From assembly GCF_023223525.1 (NCBI RefSeq), contig NZ_JALPRX010000108.1, positions 1 through 44,717 of the forward strand: a stretch of 44,717 bases of DNA, read 5' to 3'. Source of the stretch: Roseomonas acroporae (GTDB taxonomy: Bacteria; Pseudomonadota; Alphaproteobacteria; Acetobacterales; Acetobacteraceae). Under the pieces are notes generated by a model. The model did no database searches. It worked only from the letters and a program-made list of their open reading frames with translations, and was not told where the DNA came from. Below, in pieces: positions 25,001 to 33,456 of this stretch (position 1 is the stretch's first letter; every line of letters starts with the position of its first letter). Made by a program: the position numbers and the translations under genes.

Positions 25001-25430
25001 TCTCGTCCGGCCCGTGCCGCACGAGGCACTTCAGGCTGTCGCTCTCGCGCACCGCGAGGTCCGACAGGTAGGGGCTGTGGCCGCCGATGGCGCCGAGCAG
25101 CGCGACCCCCTCGGCGCTCTGGGCGAAGGCGCGCTCGTCCGCGCCGCGCTCGCCGAAGCGCTCGATCAGCCGGGCGGCGGCCTCGGGGTCGTAGGGGCGC
25201 GGCAGGCGCCCGGGGGAGAAGACGACAGGGGAGAAGGCGGCGGGGGAGGCAGGCGCGCCGGCCGCCGGCTCCGCCCCTTCGGCGCCCGCGGCGTCCCGTC
25301 CCGGCGCGGGGGCCGGCTTGGCGCCCTCCGGGAAAGCGCCCTGGCTCCTTCCCTGGGAATCCCTTCGGGAACTCCCCTGGGCAGCCCCCGGCGAGGCGTC
25401 TCCAGCCGGCTTCGTCGTCGGACCCTGCAT
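22086..25430 (-). CDS. glnE: Bifunctional glutamine synthetase adenylyltransferase/deadenylase
   Basis: The 1114-residue enzyme adds AMP to, and removes it from, glutamine synthetase under PII control. Two nucleotidyltransferase domains are clear: LGKLGGRELNYSSDVDLMV (about residues 251-269, D264 and D266) for the deadenylase half, and LGKLGGREMLPGSDLDLVL (about residues 800-820) for the adenylyltransferase half. Each is followed by a helical PII-uridylyltransferase-like domain. It is longer than usual (about 950-1000) because of a disordered N-terminus of about 75 residues and a Gly/Ala insert near residues 545-575; both contain degenerate 12-bp repeats. Start at ATG 25430 is only 17 bp from the divergent AsmA-like gene, so the real start may be further in. 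Confidence 0.95.
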   Translation of the reverse strand: MQGPTTKPAGDASPGAAQGSSRRDSQGRSQGAFPEGAKPAPAPGRDAAGAEGAEPAAGAPASPAAFSPVVFSPGRLPRPYDPEAAARLIERFGERGADERAFAQSAEGVALLGAIGGHSPYLSDLAVRESDSLKCLVRHGPDETFGRTLNPLTRADTMAGRAGVAALLRQVKRQAALVAGVADIAGLWTLDQVTGALSAVADAAIDYACAHLLREAAARGTLRLADRARLQSTRYDPRATCRGSGLIVLGLGKLGGRELNYSSDVDLMVLYDPDAPAYQNADKDGIGGGFVRLARDLVRLLDERTADGYVFRTDLRLRPDPSATPLAVSVPGAISYYESMGQNWERAAMLKARPVAGDRAQGEQFLREIRPFIWRRHLDFAAIADIHSIKRQIHAHHADRKGAGERIAIAGHNVKLGRGGIREIEFTAQVLQLIWGGRDPGLRDPTTLGALAALAAAGRIDRRAAADLADAYVFLRTVEHRIQMENDRQTHRIPEDPAGLARLASFLGFPDVEAFSAVLGGHMRKVERHYARLFESAPELSAAPGEPAGGNAARGDAAGDAKGEGGTGSGAMGNLVFTGVDDDPDTLETLRGLGFHNPAGVAALVRGWHHGRTRATRSERARELLTALMPSLLAAFGRQVQPDAALARFDRVLAGQPAGVQILSLLHRNPVLLDRVAAMLGTAPALADHLARNAAAFDRFLSGHLAAEADTAGSAAPLAALVKDARHLEEALEGARRLVTERNFEIDIAALEGRLDADAAGTLRADLADAAIAALLPRVAEEFAVRHGKVAGGAMAVLALGKLGGREMLPGSDLDLVLVYDHAGTESRGGSRALPASTYFSRLAQQFIAVVTAPGPEGRMYAVDMRLRPSGSQGPVATSLASFQRYHTESAWTWERMALTRGRVVAGPPALRRRLAASLRAALTRRPPAGADPDAVLADAAAMRARLLRDLPPDGPWDIKLMPGGLVEVEFVAQALQLRETARRAEGRPEVLATTTRLALAKLARAKALPAAEAELLIGADRLWRTVLGLLRLTVGRRPEEVLPEPVSQVLLEACRPLLPDPPADAGALRLRLDAVAASVRAVFERRVGSLTAPTGGLAGGPAVEVPDAEPDRD
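23748..23771. repeat. 12-bp repeat pair in glnE insert
   Basis: Two adjacent 12-bp units, GGCATCCCCTGC and GGCATCCCCCCG, encode part of the Gly/Ala-rich insert of glnE on the minus strand. The reverse complement has a GGGGATGCC core like the 12-bp repeats elsewhere in the window. Confidence 0.7.
25331..25391. repeat. Degenerate 12-bp repeats at glnE N-terminus
   Basis: Degenerate 12-bp units (for example GGAATCCCTTCG at 25356, GGAACTCCCCTG at 25368, GGCAGCCCCCGG at 25380) make up the coding sequence for the Gly/Ser/Gln-rich N-terminal tail of glnE. On the minus strand they read GGGGA-rich. Confidence 0.65.
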
Positions 25431-25447
25431 GGGACGGCAGGGAACCC

Positions 25448-28400
25448 GTGAGCCGGGTGGCGGGTCAAGCGCTGGAGATGGGGCACCGGCTGCTGCGGCG
25501 CGTCTGCGCCCTGGCGCTGCTGCTGGCCCTGGCCCTGGGCGGGCTCGCCTGGCGACTGGCGGAGGGACCGCTCGCCGTGCCCTTCCTGCCCGGCGCGCTG
25601 GAGCGGGCCGCCGCGCGCGAGGGGGTGCGGCTGGAGGTCGGGCTCGCCACGGTCGGCTGGGCCGGCTGGCATGCCGGGCTCGGCGCGCCGCTGGAGCTGC
25701 GCCTCGGGCGGGTGCGGGCGCTGGACCCGGCCGGCGTGGTGCGGGCCGACCTGCCCGAGGCGGCGATCACCCTCTCCTTCCGCCGCCTGCTGCACGGCGA
25801 GCTGGCGCTGCACGGGCTGACCCTGCGGCACCCCGTGCTGCGCCTCGCCCGCGCCGCCGACGGCGCGGTCTCGGCCGGCCTCGGCGAATCGGCGGCGGAG
25901 GCACCGGGCGAGGCCGAGCTGCCGGTGGTCTCGTCCGTGCTGGCCACGCTGCTGGGCCCGGCGCGCGACGACGGGCTGCTGGCCGGGCTGCGCCGGGTGC
26001 GGCTGGAGAACGGGCTGCTGACCGTGGCCGACCGCGCCCTGCACCTCGACTGGTCGCTGCGTGGGATCAGCGTCGCCGTCGACCGGCCGGCCCAGGGCGG
26101 GCTCGCGGGCACCGGCGCCGCGACGCTGGCGGTGGGCACCGAGAGGGTGCCGGTGCGCCTCTCGGCGCGGGCGGAGGCGCTGCCGGTGTTGCGCGCCGCC
26201 GATCCGGCGCCGGCGGCCGCCCAGGGAAGTGGCCAGGGAAATGGCCAGGGAGATGGCCGGGGGAATGCTCCGGGAGGTGACCCGGGAGCCGCCCCGGATG
26301 TCGCCTCGGATGTCGCCCCGGGGGGTGGTACGGCGCGGGACGCGGCCCCTGCGCCGCTCGCCACCTCCCGCGCTCCGATCCCGCCGGCGCGGCTGCGGCT
26401 GGAAGCGGAGCTGCCGGTGGTGCGGCCCGCCGCGCTGTCGCGGCAGGCGCCCGGGCTCGCGCGCCTCGCCGCCTTCGACGCGCCGGCGCGGCTGACCGCC
26501 TCGCTGGAGCTGGACGAGGCGCTGCGGCCGAAGCGGCTGCGGGCCGGCCTGCATGCCGGGCCGGGCGTCGTCGATCTCGGCCCCGGCCGGCGGGTCCCGT
26601 TCGACCTGCTGGAGGCCGAGGCGGAGGGCGGCCCCGACACGGTGATCGTGCCGCGCCTGACGCTGCGCCTGCCCGCGCGCCCCGCCCCGGCCGCCGCCTC
26701 CAGCGGACCCGCCGGCCGGGCGGCGCGGCCGGCGCCGGGGGCAACCGCCCCGGGATCCGCCAACCCGGGATCCTCCACCGGGCCGACCCTGGTCGCCACC
26801 CTCGCCGCGCGGCGCCAGCCGGACCGCTGGCGCGGCCGCGCCACGCTGACGCTCGACCAGGTTCGCCTCGCCGACCTGCCCGGCTACTGGCCCCCGCGCC
26901 TCGGCGGGCACGAGCGGGAGTGGATCACCGAGAACCTCACCGCCGGCATCGCCCGCAACGGCAGCTGGCAGGCCGAGGGCGAGGTCTCGGCCGCCTTCGA
27001 CCGGGCCAGCCTCGCCGCCGCCTCCGGCACGCTGGAGGTGGCCGGCGCCACGGTGCACTGGCTGCGGCCGATCCCGCCGATGGAGAATGTCGCCGGCACG
27101 GTGGAGTTCTCGCCGACCGAGGTGACCGTGCGTGCGCGCGCCGGCCGGCAGTCCGGCACGGCGCTCGACCTGCGCGACGCGACGCTGCGCTTCTTCGCGC
27201 TCGACACCGAGCCGGGCCAGGCCGAGATGCAGCTCGGCCTGGGCGGCCCGCTGGCCGACGTGCTGACGGTGATCAGGCAGCCGCGGCTGCACCTGTTCGA
27301 CCGCCGGCCGCTGGAGCTGCGCGCGACCGGCGGCACCGCCGAGGCGCGACTCGGCATCGCCTTCCCGCTCTACGCCGACCTGCCGGCCGAGATGCTGCGG
27401 CTGAGCGCCACGGCGAAGCTCGCCGATGCCCGCCTGCCCGGCGCCGCGATCGGCCGCGACATCGAGCGCGGCCAGTTCGACCTCGCGGTGGACACGGAGC
27501 GGCTGCGCGCCTCCGGCCCGGCGCTGGTCTCGGGCGTGCCCTCGCAGCTCTCGGTGGAGATGGACTTCCGGCCCGGCCCGGCGACGCAGGTGGTGGAGCG
27601 GATCGGCTATTCCGGCCGCCCCACCATCGCCCAGCTCGTGCCCTTCAACCTCGACCTCACCGACTACGCCGAGGGGCCGGTCGCGCTGGAGGCGCGCACC
27701 GAGCGCCGGCGCAACGGCACCATGCAGGCCGTGGTGCGCGGCGACCTGCGCGACACGCGGCTGATGCTGGAGCCGCTCGCCTGGTCGGGCCCCGCCGGCC
27801 GGCCGGGCACCGCCGAGGCGGTGCTGCGGCTGCGCGGCGACGTGCTGCAATCGGTGGACAACATCCGGGTCGATGCCGGCGACCTCTCGCTGCGCGGCAG
27901 CGCCACGCTGCGCGCGCGCAGCCGGCTGGACCGCATCGTGCTGCGCGAGGGCGCGGCCGGTGCCAACCGCTTCGCCGGCGAGATCGTGGCGCCGGAGCGC
28001 GAGGGCGGCGAGTGGCGGATCGCGGCGCAGGGCGCGGTGCTCGACCTCGGCCCCGTGCTGGCGCGCGAGGCGACGGCCGGCGCCGCCCCGGAGGACGGGT
28101 CCGGCGGCGCGCCGCTGGCGCTGGACGGGCGCTTCGAGCGGGTGCTGCTGGGCGAGGGCCGGCAGGTGCAGGGCGTCGTCGCGCGGGTGCGCGCGGAAGG
28201 CAGCGGCGTGCTGCGCGAGGCGGCGGTGACCGGCCGCACCAGCCCCCGCGGCGGCTTCGAGTTCATGGTGGCGCCGCAGCCCGGCGGCCGGCGCGACCTG
28301 CGGCTGGTGAGCGAATCCGGCGGCGAGCTGCTGCGCGCGCTCGACCTGCTCGACAGCATCGAGGGCGGCCGGCTGACCGTGACCGGCAGCTACGCCGATT

Positions 28401-28891
28401 CCCGGCGCGGCGCGGCGCTGCACGGCAACGCGACGATGACCGACTTCAGCGTGGGCGGCGCGCCGGCCGCGGCCAAGCTGCTGCAGGCGCTGACCGTGTA
28501 CGGGCTGGTGGACGTGGCGCGCTCCCCCGGACTCGCCTTCTCGCAGATGCACGCGCCCTTCGTGCTGACGCCGGGGCTGCTGACCATCGGCGAGGCGCGC
28601 GCCTTCTCGTCCTCGCTCGGCCTGACCGCGCAGGGCACGCTGGACCGGCAGCGGCACCGGCTGGACCTGCGCGGGACCATCGTGCCGGCCTACGTGCTGA
28701 ACTCGGCGCTCGGGCGGCTGCCGGTGATCGGACGGCTGTTCAGCCCCGAGGCGGGAGGCGGGCTGTTCTCGGTCTCCTACAGCGTGCGCGGGCCGCTCGC
28801 CGACCCGCAGGTCTCGGTGAACCCGCTCACCGCGGTCACGCCGGGCTTCCTGCGCAACCTGTTCGGGAGGCAGGCGCAGGGCGGCCGATGA
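25448..28891 (+). CDS. AsmA/YhdP-like envelope protein
   Basis: The protein of 1147 residues has one N-terminal membrane anchor (about residues 16-35, LALLLALALGGLAWRLA) and a very large predicted periplasmic part. This part has the beta-strand-rich repeats of the AsmA/YhdP (DUF3971, AsmA_2) group, including a C-terminal AsmA_2-type region with AGDLSLRGSATL, GGRLTVTGSYADS and FSVSYSVRGPLADPQVSVNP. Such proteins are thought to carry phospholipid between the membranes. The GTG at 25448 has AGGGA just upstream; the ATG at 25478 (1137 aa) is the alternative. A Gly/Gln/Asn-rich linker at 26219-26290 comes from 12-bp tandem repeats. A hairpin with a T-rich tail follows the gene. Confidence 0.85.
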   Translation: MSRVAGQALEMGHRLLRRVCALALLLALALGGLAWRLAEGPLAVPFLPGALERAAAREGVRLEVGLATVGWAGWHAGLGAPLELRLGRVRALDPAGVVRADLPEAAITLSFRRLLHGELALHGLTLRHPVLRLARAADGAVSAGLGESAAEAPGEAELPVVSSVLATLLGPARDDGLLAGLRRVRLENGLLTVADRALHLDWSLRGISVAVDRPAQGGLAGTGAATLAVGTERVPVRLSARAEALPVLRAADPAPAAAQGSGQGNGQGDGRGNAPGGDPGAAPDVASDVAPGGGTARDAAPAPLATSRAPIPPARLRLEAELPVVRPAALSRQAPGLARLAAFDAPARLTASLELDEALRPKRLRAGLHAGPGVVDLGPGRRVPFDLLEAEAEGGPDTVIVPRLTLRLPARPAPAAASSGPAGRAARPAPGATAPGSANPGSSTGPTLVATLAARRQPDRWRGRATLTLDQVRLADLPGYWPPRLGGHEREWITENLTAGIARNGSWQAEGEVSAAFDRASLAAASGTLEVAGATVHWLRPIPPMENVAGTVEFSPTEVTVRARAGRQSGTALDLRDATLRFFALDTEPGQAEMQLGLGGPLADVLTVIRQPRLHLFDRRPLELRATGGTAEARLGIAFPLYADLPAEMLRLSATAKLADARLPGAAIGRDIERGQFDLAVDTERLRASGPALVSGVPSQLSVEMDFRPGPATQVVERIGYSGRPTIAQLVPFNLDLTDYAEGPVALEARTERRRNGTMQAVVRGDLRDTRLMLEPLAWSGPAGRPGTAEAVLRLRGDVLQSVDNIRVDAGDLSLRGSATLRARSRLDRIVLREGAAGANRFAGEIVAPEREGGEWRIAAQGAVLDLGPVLAREATAGAAPEDGSGGAPLALDGRFERVLLGEGRQVQGVVARVRAEGSGVLREAAVTGRTSPRGGFEFMVAPQPGGRRDLRLVSESGGELLRALDLLDSIEGGRLTVTGSYADSRRGAALHGNATMTDFSVGGAPAAAKLLQALTVYGLVDVARSPGLAFSQMHAPFVLTPGLLTIGEARAFSSSLGLTAQGTLDRQRHRLDLRGTIVPAYVLNSALGRLPVIGRLFSPEAGGGLFSVSYSVRGPLADPQVSVNPLTAVTPGFLRNLFGRQAQGGR
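26219..26290 (+). repeat. 12-bp in-frame tandem repeat in AsmA-like gene
   Basis: Six consecutive 12-bp units start at 26219, 26231, 26243, 26255, 26267 and 26279. The best-preserved form is GGCCAGGGAAAT, and later units diverge. They encode tetrapeptides such as GQGN, GQGD and GRGN in a disordered linker. Confidence 0.9.
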
Positions 28892-28978
28892 GGGGTGCCG
28901 ATGAGAGGGGTGCCGGAAGCGGGGCCGGAGCCGCCCGCGGCCCTCTTCCCGGGGGTTCTCCGGCGGGCGATCCCGCCG

Positions 28979-29036
28979 CTAGAGCCGATCCAGCCTGACT
29001 GGATCAGGCCGGAACGGCTCCAGCCTTTTGATTTTT
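28979..29036 (+). terminator. Palindromic repeat copy 2 with T-rich tail; likely terminator
   Basis: Positions 28983-29019 form a 16-bp imperfect stem (13 of 16 pairs) with a short loop, followed by CCAGCCTTTTGATTTTT, which is a striking T-rich run for this genome. It lies 90 bp after the AsmA-like stop, so it should end that transcript. The palindrome is the reverse complement of the repeat at 1-40. Confidence 0.6.
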
Positions 29037-29051
29037 CGCATTTTCCGAGCC

Positions 29052-29071
29052 GCTGAGCGAGAACGCTCAGC
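29052..29071. repeat. Perfect 8-bp hairpin before zinc-ribbon gene end
   Basis: GCTGAGCG and CGCTCAGC flank an AGAA loop: a perfect 8-bp stem. It is flanked by A/T-rich TTTTCC and GAAAATG and ends 17 bp from the stop of the minus-strand zinc-ribbon gene. With 28979-29036 it makes a composite bidirectional 3'-end element between convergent genes. Confidence 0.75.
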
Positions 29072-29088
29072 TTGAAAATGCTCTAGCG

Positions 29089-29598
29089 TCAGTCCAGGCC
29101 CAGCGCCGCGTAGAGCCGCCCGATCGGCGGCCACTGCGTCGCCAGCTCGTCGCGCCAGACCAGCAGCGAGGCCGCGGCGGCCACCAGCAGCACCACCGAC
29201 ATGCCGAGGGCGAGCCAGACCCCCGTGCCGGTGGGCGGCCTTTCCTCCGGCATCGGCAGCGGCAGCTCCTCCCACCTGGCGCTCTCCGGCCTGGAGGCGG
29301 CGGGCAGCGGCGGCAGGCCGAGCGGCGGCTCCGGCACCATGGGGCGCGGGAGGCTGGCCCCGGCGGGTGTGGCGGTCTGGCCGCTGCCGCGCGATGCCTG
29401 TTCGAGGGCGGCATGCTCCGGCGCGGCGGCCTGCCTCGCCGCCATGGCCGGCGTGGTGGCCTGTCCGTCCGCCATGGCCGGCGCCGCGGCAGGCGACCAG
29501 GAGCGGCCGCAGCGCGCGCAGCGCAGCTTCCGGCCGCTGCCGGCCAGCGCCTCCGGCACGTCGTACACGGCGTCGCAGCCGGGGCAGGTGATACGCAT
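29089..29598 (-). CDS. Zinc-ribbon (MJ0042-type) membrane protein
   Basis: The 169-residue protein begins with a zinc-ribbon: C5, C8, C27 and C30 in MRITCPGCDAVYDVPE and LRCARCGRSW. A Pro/Ala-rich linker follows, then one membrane helix at about residues 127-148 (WLALGMSVVLLVAAAASLLVW) and a short C-terminal tail. The ATG at 29598 places the first zinc ligands at the N-terminus as in the family; the open frame continues to 29658. Similar proteins are often encoded divergently from ftsE in alphaproteobacteria, as here (220-bp gap). Function is unknown. The gap to ftsE holds nothing I can identify. Confidence 0.85.
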   Translation of the reverse strand: MRITCPGCDAVYDVPEALAGSGRKLRCARCGRSWSPAAAPAMADGQATTPAMAARQAAAPEHAALEQASRGSGQTATPAGASLPRPMVPEPPLGLPPLPAASRPESARWEELPLPMPEERPPTGTGVWLALGMSVVLLVAAAASLLVWRDELATQWPPIGRLYAALGLD

Positions 29599-29818
29599 GG
29601 GAGCGGCATCAGAAGCGCAACGGCCGCCCGCCGCAAGCCCGGTATCGCAGCGCATCAAGGCGGCGCGGCCGGGCCGTCGATTCGCCCGCCGCCCCCCGCG
29701 CCGGCGGGACCGGCGGGCCCATCCGCGCGGCCGGAATCCGGCTGCGCCGGGGCATGCGGCAGGGCCGCGAGGCGATCCGCCATGGCGGCCGGGGCCGGGG
29801 CGTGCGATTTTGCGGCCG

Positions 29819-30521
<703 letters not shown>

Positions 30522-30538
<17 letters not shown>

Positions 30539-31616
30539 CCGCGACGCCGCGCCCCCCGCGGGGCTCGCGGCGGAGACGCGCCCGGCGGGCGGGGGGCCGG
30601 CCGGCACCCCGCCGGGTACGGCGTCGCGCCCGGGGCGGCGACGGGACCGCGACCCGCTCGGCCTGCGCCGCGCCCTCTCGGACCGGCTGCTGCCGGGGCT
30701 GGTGGCGGCGATGGCGCTGCTGGCGGCGCTGGCGCTCGGCGGCGCGCGCGGCGCCGCGACCCTGGCCGCGCGCTGGCAGACCGGCGCCGCCGCCGCCGTG
30801 CTCGTGCAGGTCCCCGAGCCCGCCGCGCCGGCGGCCCCGGCGGAAGGCGCGCCCGCCGGTGGCCCCCCGGCCGCACGTCGGCTCGATGCTCCCCCGGCCG
30901 CGCGGCGGCTCGATGGCCCCCCGGCCGCACGGCGGCTCGATGCCGCCCTGGCCGCGCTGCGGTCGATCCCGTCGGTGTCCGAGGCGCGGCCGATGGACGA
31001 TGCGCGGATGCAGGCGCTGCTGCGCCCCTGGCTCGGCGACGCGGCGGACCTGCCGCTGCCCGGCGTGATCGAGCTGCGACTCGACCCGGACGCCGCCCTG
31101 CCGGAGGGGGCGGATTCGCTGGAGGCGCGGCTCGCCGCCGTGGCGCCGGGGGCGCTGGTCGAGTCGCACGGGCTCTGGGTGGCGCGGCTCGGGGCGCTGG
31201 CGCGCTCGCTGCAGGCGGTGTCGCTGGCGGCGCTGCTGCTGGTGGCGGGCGTGGCGGCCGCCGTGGTCGCGGTCGCCACGCGCGCCGGGCTGATCGCGCG
31301 GCGGGAGGCGATCGGCGTGCTGCACACGCTGGGCGCCACGGATGGCGACATCGCCCGCCGCTTCGCGCGGCGCGTCTTCGCCCTGGCCGGCGCCGGCGCG
31401 CTGATGGGGGCCGCCCTCGCGGTGCCGCTGCTGGCGGGCCTCGCCGGGCTGGCGGCGCCGCTGCTTGGCGGCGCCGCCGGGGCGGGCTCCGGAATCGGTT
31501 GGGCCTGGGCGGGGCTGCCCTGGGCCGAGCTGGTGGCGCTGCCGCCGCTCGCCGCCCTGATCGGCTGGGCGACGGCGCAGCTGACGGTGCGGCGCTGGCT
31601 GCGGCGCCTGCCATGA
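30522..31616 (+). CDS. ftsX: Cell division protein FtsX
   Basis: The 364-residue permease-like partner of FtsE has four membrane helices. The first is at about residues 58-78 (LVAAMALLAALALGGA), a periplasmic loop spans about 85-220, and the C-terminal FtsX domain (about 225-350) has the block REAIGVLHTLGATDGDIARRF. The start is TTG at 30522, inside the end of ftsE, with a strong GGAGGGGGGA ribosome site. The periplasmic loop includes three 27-bp repeat units (30861-30941) encoding PPAARRLDG-type nonapeptides. The stop overlaps the next gene by ATGA. Confidence 0.92.
30861..30941 (+). repeat. 27-bp in-frame tandem repeat in ftsX
   Basis: Three 27-bp units start at 30861, 30888 and 30915, with few changes between them. 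A more degenerate fourth follows to about 30967. They encode the nonapeptide PPAARRLDG/A in the periplasmic loop before the conserved region. Confidence 0.92.
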
Positions 31617-32617
31617 TCGGCCTCCCCTGCCTCCGGCCGCCGGCGAGGCCCTGTGCGGACCCGCCGCCGGACCCGCCGCCGCTCGCCGATGCCCGGCCCC
31701 CGGCGGCGGCCGCGCCGCCCTCCGGCCCGGCATGGGCGCCGGCCGCCGCCCGGCCGCCCGAGGCCGCCGGGGCGCCGGGGGAGGGCCGCCGCGGGCGCCG
31801 CTGGCGGCCGGTGCGGGGCGGCGGCCTGCTGCTGCTCGTGCCCCTGCTGGGCCTCACCATCGGCTTCGGCTGGTTCCTGCGCGTCGCCACGGCGCCGCCG
31901 AGCGAGCCGGCGCGGATCACCGACGGCATCGTGGCGCTGACCGGCGGCGCCGAGCGGGTGGAGACCGGGCTGCGCCTGCTGGCCGAGGGCCGGGCCGGGG
32001 CGCTGCTGGTCTCGGGTGCCCATCCGGACGTGGACCTGCGCGACCTGACGCGGCTCGCCGGGCTGGACCCGGCGCCGCTGGCCGGGCGGGTCACGCTCGG
32101 CCACCGCGCCACCACCACGCTCGGCAACGCCGCCGAGGTCTCGGACTGGGCCCGCGCGCGCGGGCTGCGCTCCATCCGCGTCGTCACCGCCGGCTACCAC
32201 ATGGCGCGGGCGCTGCTGGAGCTGCGGCGCGCCTTCCCCGAGGCCGAGTTCGTGCCGCACCCCGTCACCCCCGCCGCGCTGCGCCGTGGCGGGGCGACCG
32301 GCAGCGCCCGCACCTGGACGCTGCTGCTCGGCGAGTACGCGAAATTCCTCGCCGCCAGCCTCGGCCTCGCGCGCTACGCGGCGCCGCCGGGCCAGGTGGC
32401 CGGGCTGCGCGAGCCGCCGGCGGCGCGTCCCGGCCGGGCGATCGACGCCAAGCATGGCCAGGATGTGGCCGGGGACATGCCGGGGGAAGTGCCGGGGGAA
32501 GTGCCGGGGGAAGTGGTGGGGGACGCGGCGGGGGCGGGGCAGGTCCTCCCGGGCGGGGGGATGCCAGCGGCCGGCGCCACGGGCATACAAGCGCCTCCGG
32601 AGACGGCGACGCCCTGA
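31613..32617 (+). CDS. YdcF/DUF218 family membrane protein
   Basis: The 334-residue protein has a Pro/Ala-rich N-terminus (about 65 residues), a membrane helix near 72-90 (GGLLLLVPLLGLTIGFGWFL), then a DUF218 domain. The domain blocks are DGIVALTGGAERVETGLRLL, LVSGAHP, GHRATTTLGNAAE and VTAGYHMARALLELRRAFP. DUF218 proteins such as SanA and ElyC act in envelope or lipid-carrier homeostasis, but the reaction is not known. The ATG overlaps the ftsX stop. A disordered C-terminal extension of about 65 residues contains five 12-bp repeat units. It sits between ftsX and plsC, a conserved alphaproteobacterial order. Confidence 0.87.
   Translation: MIGLPCLRPPARPCADPPPDPPPLADARPPAAAAPPSGPAWAPAAARPPEAAGAPGEGRRGRRWRPVRGGGLLLLVPLLGLTIGFGWFLRVATAPPSEPARITDGIVALTGGAERVETGLRLLAEGRAGALLVSGAHPDVDLRDLTRLAGLDPAPLAGRVTLGHRATTTLGNAAEVSDWARARGLRSIRVVTAGYHMARALLELRRAFPEAEFVPHPVTPAALRRGGATGSARTWTLLLGEYAKFLAASLGLARYAAPPGQVAGLREPPAARPGRAIDAKHGQDVAGDMPGEVPGEVPGEVVGDAAGAGQVLPGGGMPAAGATGIQAPPETATP
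32465..32524 (+). repeat. 12-bp in-frame tandem repeat in ydcF-like gene
   Basis: Five 12-bp units start at 32465, 32477, 32489, 32501 and 32513. The middle three are almost identical (GTGCCGGGGGAA). They encode the GEVP tetrapeptide repeat in the C-terminal tail. Confidence 0.95.
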
Positions 32618-32700
32618 GCGTGCCGCGGGGCGGCGGAAGCCCGCCCGCGTGGCCGGCGGCGCCGCGCCCCGGCCCACCTCTCCGCGGAACCGCCCCGTCG

Positions 32701-33456
32701 ATGACCTGGCTGCGCTCGGCTCTGTTCAACCTGCTGTTCCTCGGCGGCACGGCGCTCGGCTGCCTGGCCGCGCTGCCGCTGCTGCTGGCGCCGCGCCGCT
32801 GGTTCCTGGCCTATCTGCGCGCCTATGCCGGCGTGGTGCTCTGGCTGCTGCGCGTGGTCTGCGGCATCCGGGTCCGCGTCACCGGCGAGGCGAACCTCGC
32901 GGCGGCGCGGCAGCCGGGCGGCGGCGCGCTGGTGGCCGCCAAGCACCAGTCCGCCTTCGACACGGTGATCTGGCTGCGCCTGCTGCCGGACGCGGTCTAC
33001 GTCCTCAAGCAGGAGCTGCTGCGCCTGCCGGTCTGGGGGCGGCTCGCCCGCCATTCGGGGATGATCGCGGTGGACCGCAGCGCCGGCGCCCCGGCGCTGC
33101 GCGCCATGGTGCAGGCGGCGCGGACCGCCGTCGCCGAGGGGCGCCAGGTGGTGATCTTCCCGGAGGGCACGCGCACCGCGCCGGGCGCGCCGCCGGCCTA
33201 CCAGCCGGGCGTCGCGGCGCTGGCCGGGGCGCTCGGCGTGCCGGTGATCCCGGTCGCCACCGACAGCGGCTGCTTCTGGCCCCGGCGCGGCTTCCGCAAG
33301 CGGCCCGGCACCATCACCGTCGCGGTGCTGCCGCCGCTGCCCGGCGGCCTGCCACGCGCCGAATTCATGCGCCGGCTGCAGGCCGCGATCGAGACGGAAT
33401 CGGACCGGCTGCGCGCGTCGGTGGTGGGCAACCCTGTGGAAAACTTCGTGGAATAG
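32701..33456 (+). CDS. plsC: 1-acylglycerol-3-phosphate acyltransferase (PlsC family)
   Basis: The 251-residue membrane enzyme acylates lysophosphatidic acid to phosphatidic acid. The catalytic HxxxxD is H82-D87 in KHQSAFDTV, and the phosphate-binding FPEGTR is at residues 153-158. An N-terminal membrane segment (about 7-30) precedes the acyltransferase domain. The ATG at 32701 lies 83 bp after the ydcF-like stop; no strong ribosome site is seen. The last codons (NPVENFVE) overlap a DnaA-box-like sequence, TTTTCCACA on the minus strand at 33435-33443. Family membership is certain; other acyl acceptors are possible. Confidence 0.92.
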   Translation: MTWLRSALFNLLFLGGTALGCLAALPLLLAPRRWFLAYLRAYAGVVLWLLRVVCGIRVRVTGEANLAAARQPGGGALVAAKHQSAFDTVIWLRLLPDAVYVLKQELLRLPVWGRLARHSGMIAVDRSAGAPALRAMVQAARTAVAEGRQVVIFPEGTRTAPGAPPAYQPGVAALAGALGVPVIPVATDSGCFWPRRGFRKRPGTITVAVLPPLPGGLPRAEFMRRLQAAIETESDRLRASVVGNPVENFVE

